This document shows, piece after piece, positions 26,081 to 34,823 of a stretch of 64,000 nt of DNA (the stretch's first letter is position 1; the number at the start of each line of letters is the position of its first letter). The stretch spans positions 124,001 through 188,000 of the forward strand of contig CAWHBK010000003.1 in the NCBI GenBank assembly GCA_963827605.1. Direction: 5' to 3'. The position numbers and the translations under genes are program-made. The DNA comes from DSYU01 sp963827605. GTDB lineage: Bacteria; Chloroflexota; Anaerolineae; Anaerolineales; Anaerolineaceae. Below the pieces are notes generated by a model, which was not told the origin of the DNA, did not search any database, and saw only the letters and a program-made list of their open reading frames with translations.

Positions 26081-27577
26081 TCAAGGAATAAACGGAGTAA
26101 TGGATGGAGTAGCCTGGGGCGTCTGAGTTGGTAGGGGAGTGAGGCTGGCCAGTGGGGTGGCGGTGGGAGTGTTGGTGAATGCCGGGGTGGGGGTGACGAC
26201 CCCTTCCGGCGCGAAGATCAGGGCAACCACTTCGCCGGAGCTGCCCAACAAGCCCAGGGGGGCTTGATTATAGTAAGCTTCTATGGCTGACCCGTTTCCG
26301 GTGAGCAGCTCGATATGTTTGTTGCCAGAAAAAGCATATGCGTTGCCGGGAACCGTCCGGCCCAGGAACTTAACTTTATCGTCCGCTACCACGCGCAGCC
26401 AGGCGCGTTTGTGGGCCACAATATACACCTGCACGGGATCGCTGTTGATCGGCGCAAGGGTGGGGGCGGTGATCGCGCCGGGGGTCAGCGTGATGGGCTG
26501 GCCCTGGCTGCTGGCCTGCCCGCCGCCGGACGGCGTTTTCGTCGCATCGATGGGAGTGACATCCACATTCGGGTCATTGACCGGGGTAGCGGTGGCGCTG
26601 GGCTCAGGCGTTCCGGCAGTTTCCCCAGCCACCAGTGTACCGGCCGGCGTCAGAGCAGCGGCCAGAGTACCCGTCAGGTCCGCTTTGGGGGTTAGCAGAA
26701 CCCCGGCAACCCCGATGGGGGTGGGTTTGGCCTGGGTGGTGCGCAGGTTGCTGATGCGGGCGGTGGTCCACAAAGCGAAGAACAGGATAATCCCGGCAAC
26801 GGCAACCCCAAAGATCAGATCTGGGGTGAGGAAGCGCCTCCAAAAAGGCGCCTGGCGGGCCGGCCGTTTTTTTGCCGGGGTACTGCCTGGCTCAGGCTTT
26901 GGGATGCGCTCGATGCGGCGGGCTTGCAGTCCTTCGGCAAAGCGCAGGAGAACTTTTTCCTCATCCATGTTGAGGAATTTCACATAGTTGCCGAGCATGC
27001 CGCGCCCCTGAACCGGGGAGGGTAAATGCTCGATCTGGCCTTCCTCCAACGCCTGGATGTAATGCTGGCGCAAGCGGGTAAAGCGCTCTACTTCCGCCAG
27101 GGATAAGCCAAGGGATTCGCGCTGCTTCTGCATCAGCTGGCCGATCTCGCGGAAAATCGCCAGCGAGCTTTGCTGGCCTTCGGATGTGAAATTCTCGGAG
27201 GAAAGGTTGGCTGCAGGAGGCGGGGTAAAGATTGGGACGGCCGCCCGGTCTGGATCGAGGGCCGCGTCGTCTTCGGAAACCGGCTCCTGACCGGATCGCT
27301 CGTTCTGCGCGGCGGCCGGCTCAGTGGGAATGGGAGGCTTGTCAGGTATTTTTCCATCCCAGGCGGCTAAGAGCTCGCCGACGGGCAGATCCAGATAGCC
27401 GGCAACCAGGCGCAAGAAACCACGGCCCTGAACCGGGGAGGGTAGGGCTTCACGCTGATCGTTTTCGAGCGCTTCCAGGTAGTGTATGCGAACGTGCGTG
27501 GCCTGAGAAACTTGCTCTACCGTCAGCCCGCGCTGGATGCGCCTCTCTTTAAGCTGCTCGCCAATGCTGTATGCCAT
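26081..27577 (-). CDS. RodZ-like membrane protein with two tandem HTH domains
   Basis: 498 residues. Two HTH_25-type domains occur, at about residues 5-75 (IGEQLKERRIQRGLTVEQVSQATHV) and 145-215 (IGQLMQKQRESLGLSLAEVERFTRL), both ending in LPSPVQGRG. A basic stretch precedes a single membrane helix at about 250-270 (FGVAVAGIILFFALWT). The outer part starts with a long Thr/Pro/Ala-rich linker and then a DUF4115-like beta domain (VYIVAHKRAWLRVVADDKVKFLGRTVPGNAYAF), ending in another Pro/Thr tail. RodZ links MreB to the cell wall machinery in rods; one HTH is usual, two is unusual. The role in cell shape is inferred from the family. Confidence 0.82.
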   Translation of the reverse strand: MAYSIGEQLKERRIQRGLTVEQVSQATHVRIHYLEALENDQREALPSPVQGRGFLRLVAGYLDLPVGELLAAWDGKIPDKPPIPTEPAAAQNERSGQEPVSEDDAALDPDRAAVPIFTPPPAANLSSENFTSEGQQSSLAIFREIGQLMQKQRESLGLSLAEVERFTRLRQHYIQALEEGQIEHLPSPVQGRGMLGNYVKFLNMDEEKVLLRFAEGLQARRIERIPKPEPGSTPAKKRPARQAPFWRRFLTPDLIFGVAVAGIILFFALWTTARISNLRTTQAKPTPIGVAGVLLTPKADLTGTLAAALTPAGTLVAGETAGTPEPSATATPVNDPNVDVTPIDATKTPSGGGQASSQGQPITLTPGAITAPTLAPINSDPVQVYIVAHKRAWLRVVADDKVKFLGRTVPGNAYAFSGNKHIELLTGNGSAIEAYYNQAPLGLLGSSGEVVALIFAPEGVVTPTPAFTNTPTATPLASLTPLPTQTPQATPSITPFIP

Positions 27578-27661
27578 ACTAATAAACCGTACCGGCTATT
27601 ATACTCTATCCCTTTCCTTGCTTTTGGGTCTCCAGGGATTGGCGCAAGGTGGGATAATTAT

Positions 27662-27700
27662 GCGGTGTTGGTTTCGGGCGTAGCCCGAAACCAACACCGC
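27662..27700. repeat. Perfect 18-bp inverted repeat with 3-nt loop
   Basis: GCGGTGTTGGTTTCGGGC (27662-27679) and its complement (27683-27700) flank GTA. It lies between rplI and the RodZ-like gene, just past the rplI terminator. There is no T-run, so it may be a second terminator, a processing stem or a small palindromic element. Confidence 0.75.
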
Positions 27701-27717
27701 ATTCAAGCTCCCGGTGG

Positions 27718-27761
27718 AAAAAAACGAACCGGCCTGGGTGCGTTCTCGCACCCAGGCCGGT
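27718..27761 (-). terminator. Rho-independent terminator of rplI
   Basis: A 15-bp perfect stem, ACCGGCCTGGGTGCG (27728-27742) with TTCT loop and its complement at 27747-27761, is followed on the minus strand by a run of seven T. It starts 22 nt after the rplI stop. Confidence 0.8.
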
Positions 27762-27783
27762 GAAAATCGATTGCTGCGCGGGT

Positions 27784-28353
27784 TTATTCCGCGGTTGGCT
27801 CTTCAGTCTCCACAGCCGTATCTTCGGCTGCTGGAGCTTCCGCCTTAGCAGCCGCTGGGGCTGCTTCCGCCTGGGGAGCCGCTTTTTGCACCAGGGCGGC
27901 GGGTGTCTCACCCTCGCGATGGACGATGACTTTGACTTCTGGGGTCAGGTCCACGGTAAGGCGAATGGTGCATTTATGCTCGCCTAAAACACGGATCGGC
28001 TCGCATTCAATCTGACGGCGATCGATCTTGGTTTTGGTTTTGCGGGAAATTTCGTCAGCGATCATCTGGGTGGTGATCGAGCCGTACAACTTGCCGGTCT
28101 CGCCAGCCCGGGCGGGGAAACCAATGACCAGGTCTTTCAACCGGTCAGCGATGCCACCCAGCTCCTGGTTTAGCGCGGTGCGCTGCTCGGTTGCCCGGGA
28201 GCGGATGCCTTCTGCCTGTTTAATAGCGCCCTGGGTTGCCAGGACGGCCAGAGCCTGGGGAAGCAGGAAGTTGCGCCCGTAACCATCGGCTACCTTTTTG
28301 ACGTCGCCAGCGCGACCCAACTTGTACACATCTTTGAGAAGTAATACTTTCAT
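27784..28353 (-). CDS. rplI: 50S ribosomal protein L9 with acidic Ala/Glu tail
   Basis: 189 residues. The first 148 are standard L9: MKVLLLKDVYKLGRAGDVKKVADGYGRNFLLPQ, the long connecting helix, and the C-terminal rRNA-binding domain (GKLYGSITTQMIADEI). An extra tail of about 40 residues rich in Ala and Glu (EAAPAAAKAEAPAAEDT) is not part of the classic protein; such tails are found in several Chloroflexota ribosomal proteins. L9 binds 23S rRNA at the base of L1 and helps keep reading frame. It is usually next to ssb/rpsR, but those are not adjacent here. Confidence 0.95.
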   Translation of the reverse strand: MKVLLLKDVYKLGRAGDVKKVADGYGRNFLLPQALAVLATQGAIKQAEGIRSRATEQRTALNQELGGIADRLKDLVIGFPARAGETGKLYGSITTQMIADEISRKTKTKIDRRQIECEPIRVLGEHKCTIRLTVDLTPEVKVIVHREGETPAALVQKAAPQAEAAPAAAKAEAPAAEDTAVETEEPTAE

Positions 28354-28511
28354 TCTTCAAGCCCTTTCGTGCTGAATAGTGAGGATTTGCCCGTTGGCAG
28401 CCCGCGCGAAGGGTACAACGCGCAGAGCGGGTTGATTTTACCATAAATTTTCCAGCGTGGTCGCCGGGTTTTGCCGCGTTTGCTCCATCACGCGCAATGC
28501 GGGGGAACCCT

Positions 28512-30266
28512 TTATGGTAGAACCAGGCTGCGATACGGCGTAGATTGCGGAGGATCTGGCAGGATAAGCCTTTGGGGGCCATATCCTTGAACCTGGAATT
28601 CGACCGGAATCTCCGAATCTATCCGGTCAATTGCCCTTACTTCTTTTGCGCCTGGAAGGTAATAAACGAAGACTACCTGGTCATATGGGATCCGGCTGTT
28701 TGAATAGAAACTCTGGACACCGTCAGGATTTAAGCGAGCATCCCCGGGAACCTGTATTTGGCCGGGTGTGTATAACATGCCTCTCAGGGAAGGGTTGTTG
28801 TAAAGAACTTGCAGACCGGCAGTTACTTCCCATTCCATGGTAATGGGTAAACGCTGGAAGGGGCGGTCCAGGATTTTATGCGGCTTCACTACGATTAGCG
28901 TGGTGCCGTCTTTCAGGTTTGGAAGCGCCTGCATCAGGGCTCGCCAGAAATGTTTCTGCTCCATCCAGGCCAGGCGGGCCTCATTTTGATTCCATATCTG
29001 TTGGGTGACGCCAACCAGCAGCAAAGGGATCAGCACCGATAGGACGACGATGCGCATCTGCGACCGGTTCGCGGTGACCAGTATGGCGATTAATGCAATG
29101 ACGGAAGCCAGCGCCAGCGTGCCACCAAAGATTGCGAACATGTTCGCGCGCGATGCCACGCCGGTCAGGGAGGGTGTGAAAGCGATGACGGCCGGGAAAT
29201 AGCCCGCCAGCAGCATCACCACGCCCGTAGCGAAAGGCGCTAAAAGATGGCAAGCCTCTTGATTCTTTTCATGCCAGGATAATCGATTCGTCTGGAAATC
29301 CGGCAAGGCGGCTTGAGAGGGCGGGTTTTCGTGCGCCGCCGGCTCCTGGCCGTCTTTTGCGGCAGACGAGATGTGTTCTTTGCTGACCCACAGCGCCAGC
29401 CATGCGCTGAAAGCGACCGCCGCGCCCCAGAAAAACAGCATCCTGCGCATAGATATACCGAGGAGGTTGGAAAACGGCTGAACCCAACAGTTCACAAACA
29501 CTGGAATGGCCGCAATGAACCGGTAAAGGAGCAGCAGAAAAAAGGAAAGATTTACCTGGAATTCCATATATGGATCATGGATATTAAATACTGCCGGTTG
29601 GATGAAGCCCCGCCACACTGCGAATATTCCTCCAATCCCGAGGGGAAGCAGGAGCAGCAGCCGCCGCGGGAAGGGGATTTTCCGAGTGAATGCGGCCAAG
29701 AGCCCACACCAGGCCATCACGATCCCTAATTGGGCTTCATAGGCGCCGAGTGGAAGGGCGATCAAAGGCAGCGCGGCTGCCAGTTTCCAACCCCGTCCTT
29801 CTACAGCGAAATCAAACAGTAAAAGCAGGGCGAATAATGTACCCAGGTAAATAATCCAGGTATAGTTCTGGATAAGCCACATGCGGGTCAAATCGACAGG
29901 ATAAACGAGAAACAGCAGCGCCGCGGGCAGCGCCAGGAATTTATGCCTGGGAAAGAGCCGCCGGGCCAGAAAGAAAACCAGCACTGCGCATAGGAAAATG
30001 ACAAAAATGTCGGCAAAATATAAGGCTTTCAAATTTAAGCCAAAGAGGTCGAGCAAGAGTTTAAAGCCCGAGTACACCAGCGGCCGGCGGTTATTCCAGT
30101 CGATCATCGGGAGGCCGCCAAAGATATATAACTGGCCGAAGACGGCCCAATCGTCTGAATACAGGACAGGCGCATAACCCGGCAGGAAGCATAGTCCACT
30201 GGCGAAAAAAATGATCAGGACCGGCATAAAGACTGGCTTTATATCCCTGAATATAAAACGAATCAT
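28512..30266 (-). CDS. Large polytopic membrane protein, GT-C-like
   Basis: 584 residues with about 11-12 hydrophobic segments followed by a soluble C-terminal part of about 130 residues. An acidic YSDDW motif lies in the first outer loop, right after the first membrane helix (GYAPVLYSDDWAVFGQL), where GT-C glycosyltransferases carry their catalytic Asp/Glu. A conserved-looking NRRPLVYSGFKLL and YPVDLTRMWLIQNYTW follow. These features fit a lipid-linked sugar transferase of the ArnT/PMT type, but no named family was recognised. Ribosome site GGAGA, 4-5 nt from the ATG. Confidence 0.65.
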   Translation of the reverse strand: MIRFIFRDIKPVFMPVLIIFFASGLCFLPGYAPVLYSDDWAVFGQLYIFGGLPMIDWNNRRPLVYSGFKLLLDLFGLNLKALYFADIFVIFLCAVLVFFLARRLFPRHKFLALPAALLFLVYPVDLTRMWLIQNYTWIIYLGTLFALLLLFDFAVEGRGWKLAAALPLIALPLGAYEAQLGIVMAWCGLLAAFTRKIPFPRRLLLLLPLGIGGIFAVWRGFIQPAVFNIHDPYMEFQVNLSFFLLLLYRFIAAIPVFVNCWVQPFSNLLGISMRRMLFFWGAAVAFSAWLALWVSKEHISSAAKDGQEPAAHENPPSQAALPDFQTNRLSWHEKNQEACHLLAPFATGVVMLLAGYFPAVIAFTPSLTGVASRANMFAIFGGTLALASVIALIAILVTANRSQMRIVVLSVLIPLLLVGVTQQIWNQNEARLAWMEQKHFWRALMQALPNLKDGTTLIVVKPHKILDRPFQRLPITMEWEVTAGLQVLYNNPSLRGMLYTPGQIQVPGDARLNPDGVQSFYSNSRIPYDQVVFVYYLPGAKEVRAIDRIDSEIPVEFQVQGYGPQRLILPDPPQSTPYRSLVLP

Positions 30267-30356
30267 TTATTCTCCGTGGCCATGGAATCCTGCGGGGCAA
30301 AATATAAAGTATGTAGATTACTTTTTGTAGGACCGGAATTATACCATAAGCGCGGT

Positions 30357-31499
30357 TTAAACTTCCCAGGGCGGGCGGCCCGTTCCGGAGGGATTGCGTA
30401 AGGAATTCAGCAGCTGCTCGCGCAGGTTGGGAAGCAGGTCGGCGGTGGCGGCCAGCAGGCCAAAACAGCCGGCGATCATCATGTCACCATACGGCACGGC
30501 AAAATACGGGCGCAGACCGGAAGAGCGCAGCAGGTTGCGCCGCGGCCCGGTGACGACCAGGCTGCCCGCCTGGGCGTCCAGCGCGAGGGGCTGGGGATGG
30601 TAGATCAGCGCGCCATGACCGTGATCCTCGAAGACATCCGCATGCCGCAGGCTGCCATCCGCCAGGGCGCGCAGCAGGTTTTCCAGGCGGGACTGGGTGA
30701 GCAGCCCGGTATGGTGTTCAAAAACACCCTCGATTCCGCCTGGACCCAACCGGAACGCCAGGGTGTGAAAATTCCCCACGTTGGCGATCATCACGCGCGG
30801 GTGGGCAGCAACCTGCCGGTCGAAGGTCGCGCCCAGGACGGCGGCGGGGGCCGTATCCATCACGATCAACGGGGCCGGCAGGTCGCCCGCGGATCCGGCG
30901 ACTGCCCGCAGGCGGGTCATGATGGGTGGGATCTGATCGCGGAGATAGGCAAAAGCGCTCAGACGGTTTTGCGCGCGGATGCGTTCATCCAGGTAATCAA
31001 AACGGAACTGGCGGTCCGAAACATCCGGGGGGGCATTGCCATGATCAAAAACAGCCACGGCGATGGCGGCCAGGTCATCCAGGTCAACGCCAAAGGCTTC
31101 CAGAACGGCGCGAATGGAGGGCAAATCAAAGTCCTGCAGGCGCATGCGCTCCACATCCGCGGGCAGGCGGCGGGCTTCGTCTTCGCCGATGACGCGGATG
31201 CCCATCTCTTCAACCGCGTTTAGGTCATCGTTAAACGAACGCGCGGCGTCTGGGGTGGCGTAGATGGGCAGCCCGGCGCGCGCGTGCGCTTCCGCCGCCC
31301 ACTGGCTGGGTCCGCCGCCCATGGTAACACCCGTCAGCAGTACGGGGCGCTGCTCGCGCGTGGCCTGTTGGATGCGGCGGAAAACGATCATGGTGGGGGC
31401 CGGCAGCACCAGTTTATAGGCATTTTCAACATCCAGCCGCGCATCAAAGAGCAGGATATCCTGCGTGCCGGTGCCAACATCGACTGCCAGTATTTTCAT
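30357..31499 (-). CDS. DUF1786-family protein (ASKHA-like fold)
   Basis: 380 residues from MKILAVDVGTGTQDILL, preceded by GGGGAGAG; the open frame extends 35 residues further upstream without similarity. The DVGTGTQD loop resembles the phosphate-binding strand of sugar kinase/Hsp70-type proteins. Further family-like segments are GVTMGGGPSQWAAEAH, VAVFDHGNAPPDVSDRQFRFDYL, MIANVGNFHTLAF and the ending RRNLLRSSGLRPYFAVPYGDMMIAGCFGLL. The family is often annotated loosely as pyruvate formate-lyase activating-like; no radical SAM motif is present, so that name is not supported. It is divergent from the mutase gene, 198 nt apart. Confidence 0.8.
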   Translation of the reverse strand: MKILAVDVGTGTQDILLFDARLDVENAYKLVLPAPTMIVFRRIQQATREQRPVLLTGVTMGGGPSQWAAEAHARAGLPIYATPDAARSFNDDLNAVEEMGIRVIGEDEARRLPADVERMRLQDFDLPSIRAVLEAFGVDLDDLAAIAVAVFDHGNAPPDVSDRQFRFDYLDERIRAQNRLSAFAYLRDQIPPIMTRLRAVAGSAGDLPAPLIVMDTAPAAVLGATFDRQVAAHPRVMIANVGNFHTLAFRLGPGGIEGVFEHHTGLLTQSRLENLLRALADGSLRHADVFEDHGHGALIYHPQPLALDAQAGSLVVTGPRRNLLRSSGLRPYFAVPYGDMMIAGCFGLLAATADLLPNLREQLLNSLRNPSGTGRPPWEV

Positions 31500-31697
31500 G
31501 GATTCGCTCTCCCCGCCGGGTCGTTTTCTTTGTTTCCACCGGTTTTCATTGGGATATGGTGGAACAAAGGAAATATGTCCGAAGTTTACCATAAACTTCT
31601 TCACTGTCGACTGCCCGACCTTTCATGTATACTCATGGCGAATGCCAACCCTACCTTTCAAACAATCTGAACATGGCAACCTATAACGAGGAAACCG

Positions 31698-33344
31698 ATG
31701 AGTTTTGACGACGAACGCAAACGTTGGGAAGAGAAAATCCTCAAACCGGCGATCAGCAAGTTCCCGGAGCGCAGCCGCGAATTTCATGACACCCTCTGGC
31801 ATACCGCTGCCGCGCATCCTGGGTCCGGCCGAATCGAATTATGCCGAGAAGCAGGGCTTCCCCGGCGAATATCCCTTTACTCGCGGCGTGCAGCCGACCA
31901 TGTATCGCGGGCGGTTCTGGACGATGCGCCAGTATGCCGGTTATGCCTCCGCGGAAGACTCGAACCGCCGCTACCGTTACCTGCTCGACCAGGGCCAGAC
32001 CGGGCTTTCGGTTGCTTTTGACCTGCCGACCCAGATTGGCTATGACGCGGATGATCCGCTCTCGATTGGGGAAGTGGGCAAAGTGGGGGTTTCGATTTCC
32101 TCCCTGGAAGATATGGAAACCCTGTTGCACGACATCCCGCTGGACAAGGTTTCGACCAGCATGACCATCAACGCCCCCGCATCCATCCTGCTGGCGATGT
32201 ATATCGCTGTCGCGCAAACGACAGGGGGTGGATGAAAAGAAGCTGCGCGGGACGATCCAGAACGACATTTTGAAGGAATATATTGCGCGCGGAACCTATA
32301 TCTTCCCACCCGCACCGTCCATGCGCCTGATTACGGATATCTTCCGCTACTGCGCCGACCAGGTGCCGAACTGGAATACGATCAGTATTTCGGGGTATCA
32401 TATCCGCGAGGCCGGTTCGACGGCGGTGCAAGAAGTGGCTTTTACCCTGGCGGATGCCATCGCGTATGTGCAGGCGGCGATGGAAGCCGGGTTGAAGGTG
32501 GATGAGTTTGCCCCGCAGCTATCCTTCTTCTTCAACGCGCACAACAATTTCCTGGAAGAGGTGGCCAAGTACCGCGCGGCGCGCCGGCTGTGGGCGCAGA
32601 TCATGCGCGACCGCTTCCACGCGCAGGATCCGCGCTCGTGGATGCTGCGCTTCCATACCCAGACTGCCGGGTCAACTCTTACCGCCCAGCAGCCCGAAAA
32701 CAACGTGGTGCGCGTGACCCTGCAGGCCCTGGCGGCCGTGATGGGCGGGACGCAGTCGCTGCACACCAACAGCATGGACGAAGCGCTCTGGCTGCCCACC
32801 GAGAAATCGGTGCGGGTGGCGCTGCGCACGCAGCAGATCATCGCCTATGAGTCGGGGGTGGCCGATACCATCGACCCGCTGGCCGGTTCGTACGTGGTCG
32901 AATACCTGACGGATGAAATCGCCAACCGGGCCACGGAATACCTGCGGAAAATCGACGATATGGGCGGCGCGCTGGCTGCGATCGAGCACGGGTATATGCA
33001 GAATGAAATCCAGGAGGCGGCCTACGGCTTCCAGAAAGCGGTGGAAAGCAAAAAACAAATCGTGGTGGGCGTGAATGCTTTCCACGCGGATGAAATCGCT
33101 CCAGCTCGAGCGCCTGAAAGTCGACCCCACCATCGAGCAGCAGCAGCGCGCGCGGCTGGCAGAGCTGCGCACGCGGCGCGACAACGCGCGGGTCAGCGAG
33201 CTGTTGAGCCGGCTGGACACGACCGCCCGCAGCCAGGAAAACCTGATGCCGCTGTTCGTGGAGTGCATGGAGCAAAATGTTACCCTGGGTGAAGTGTGCG
33301 GCGTTCTCCGCAGCATCTGGGGCGAATATCATCTGCAAGCGTAG
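31698..33344 (+). CDS. Methylmalonyl-CoA mutase, large (alpha/N-terminal) subunit, three frameshifts
   Basis: The start ATG at 31698 has GAGGA upstream. The restored product of about 548 residues has the mutase barrel: TPSGIPLPRILGP, PFTRGVQPTMYRGRFWTMRQYAGYASAEDSNRRY, GLSVAFDLPTQIGYD, NTISISGYHIREAGS, and HTNSMDEALWLPTEKSVRVALRTQQIIAYESGV. The B12-binding domain is absent and would be a separate small subunit, as in many Chloroflexota and archaea; it is not in this window. Three extra bases break the frame: near 31790, in the five-G run at about 32224, and near 33095. Together they return the original frame, so the stop at 33344 is genuine. The enzyme interconverts methylmalonyl-CoA and succinyl-CoA. 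Confidence 0.88.
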
Positions 33345-33353
33345 AAGGATTGT

Positions 33354-33761
33354 ATGGCGAAAATCATTAAAATCAACCATGTGGCGATTGTTGTGCCTGA
33401 AATCGAAGGGGCGTTATGTTTCTGGCGCGATGCGCTGGGATTGGAACTGGATCATGTTGAAGATGTGCCCAGCCAGCGTTCGCAGGTGGCTTTTCTACCG
33501 GTGGACGGAAGCGAGGTTGAGCTGGTGAAACCAACCACGGAAGATTCCGGGGTCGCCAAGTTCCTGGCGGAGCGCGGGGCGGGCATGCATCACCTGTGTT
33601 TCGAGGTGGATGATATCGATGGCATGCTAGCCGATCTGAAAGCCAAAGGCATCCGCTTGATCAACGAGACGCCCATGCAGCTTGAAGGGCGCAAGGTTGC
33701 TTTTGTGCATCCGAAGAGCGCCAACGGCGTGCTGGTGGAGTTGTACCAGGAAACAATATAA
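33354..33761 (+). CDS. mce: Methylmalonyl-CoA epimerase
   Basis: 135 residues, two VOC-fold modules. Metal ligands are expected at INHVAIVV (His near residue 9), FLPVDGSEVELV, MHHLCFEVDDIDGM and the closing GVLVELYQ glutamate, all present. It converts S- to R-methylmalonyl-CoA and lies 9 nt downstream of the mutase with AAGGA as ribosome site, so the two form an operon for propionate or branched-chain amino acid and odd-chain fatty acid breakdown, or for propionate formation. Intact, unlike the mutase. Confidence 0.92.
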   Translation: MAKIIKINHVAIVVPEIEGALCFWRDALGLELDHVEDVPSQRSQVAFLPVDGSEVELVKPTTEDSGVAKFLAERGAGMHHLCFEVDDIDGMLADLKAKGIRLINETPMQLEGRKVAFVHPKSANGVLVELYQETI

Positions 33762-33783
33762 TATATTTGTGAAATTGATGATA

Positions 33784-33826
33784 AATCGTGTGTTTGGCGT
33801 TACTATGGCGCGCCGGACACACGATT
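33784..33826 (+). terminator. Terminator after the epimerase gene
   Basis: AATCGTGTGT (33784-33793) pairs with ACACACGATT (33817-33826) over a 23-nt loop, followed by GTTTTA. It ends the mutase-epimerase unit 22 nt after the stop codon. Confidence 0.55.
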
Positions 33827-33887
33827 GTTTTACTATTGGTTATAATACTTTGAATGGGGAACCATAGAGAAGGAGAGGAGAAGGGTT

Positions 33888-34766
33888 ATGGATTCTGTTC
33901 AGAGCATGCCGGAAAGCGTCGAGAGGAGACGGGCACTTCCAAAACAGGGGTGGATTGGGATCGGGTTGGTACTGGTAGCCTGGCCTTTAAACTGGCTGCT
34001 GCCCGGCACGCGCACCTCCTGGTTGTTCTTCCCTCTCTGGCTCGGTTTCGCGCTCAGCGTGGATGGGCTGGTATTTGTGCGCAAAGGAACCTCCCTGCTG
34101 ACGCGGTCCTGGCAGCGCTACGTGGGCCTGTTCCTTATCTCGGCGCCGGCCTGGTGGCTGTTTGAGGCCTTCAATCTGCGCACGCAGAACTGGGATTATT
34201 TGGGCGTCGAGCATTTTTCTCCGCTGGCATATTTTTTACTGGCCAGTCTGGATTTTTCCACGGTCATCCCGGCGGTGTTTGGCATGGCCGAGCTGACCGG
34301 CAGTTTCGCTTTCATCCGGCGCATGCGTCCCTGGATCATTATTCGAGATGACCGGCGCACAACGCTGGCTTTCTTTTGCGCGGGCTGGGTGATGCTGGCG
34401 CTGCTGCTGGCATGGCCGCTGTACTTTTTCCCGTTTGTGTGGATGTCGGTGTACTTTATCACCGAGCCGCTGAATGTGTGGCTGGGGAACCGCTCGCTCG
34501 CGGAGGGGACCCGGCGCGGCGACTGGCGCGCAGTGGTCAGCCTGTTCCTGGGGGTGCTGGTGACGGGGTTCGTCTGGGAAATGTGGAACTTCTACGCCTA
34601 CCCAAAGTGGATTTACAGCGTTCCGGGAGTGGATGTTTTACACGTTTTCGAAATGCCGCTCCTGGGTTTTGGCGGTTATCTCCCATTCGCCCTGGAACTG
34701 TACGCGCTGTATCATTTTGTCATGGGCCTGGCGGGTCAGCGGAGAACCAAGTACGTTGATCTGTAG
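33888..34766 (+). CDS. Polytopic membrane protein of unknown function
   Basis: 292 residues, about eight hydrophobic segments, strong ribosome site GAGGAGAAGG before the ATG. Rich in Trp and aromatic residues (PAWWLFEAFNLRTQNWDYLGVEHF, VWEMWNFYAYPKWIYSVPGVDVLHVFEMPLLGFGGYLPFALELYALYHF). The conserved-looking W-E/W-NF pairs recur in both halves, suggesting an internal duplication. No family was recognised and there is no enzymatic motif. It stands alone after the epimerase terminator and 57 nt before a DUF624-like membrane protein gene on the same strand. Confidence 0.65.
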   Translation: MDSVQSMPESVERRRALPKQGWIGIGLVLVAWPLNWLLPGTRTSWLFFPLWLGFALSVDGLVFVRKGTSLLTRSWQRYVGLFLISAPAWWLFEAFNLRTQNWDYLGVEHFSPLAYFLLASLDFSTVIPAVFGMAELTGSFAFIRRMRPWIIIRDDRRTTLAFFCAGWVMLALLLAWPLYFFPFVWMSVYFITEPLNVWLGNRSLAEGTRRGDWRAVVSLFLGVLVTGFVWEMWNFYAYPKWIYSVPGVDVLHVFEMPLLGFGGYLPFALELYALYHFVMGLAGQRRTKYVDL

Positions 34767-34823
34767 TTTACCCGGTTGTGATATGATTGCTTTTATCATT
34801 CTCTGAAAGAGAGCACACAAGAA

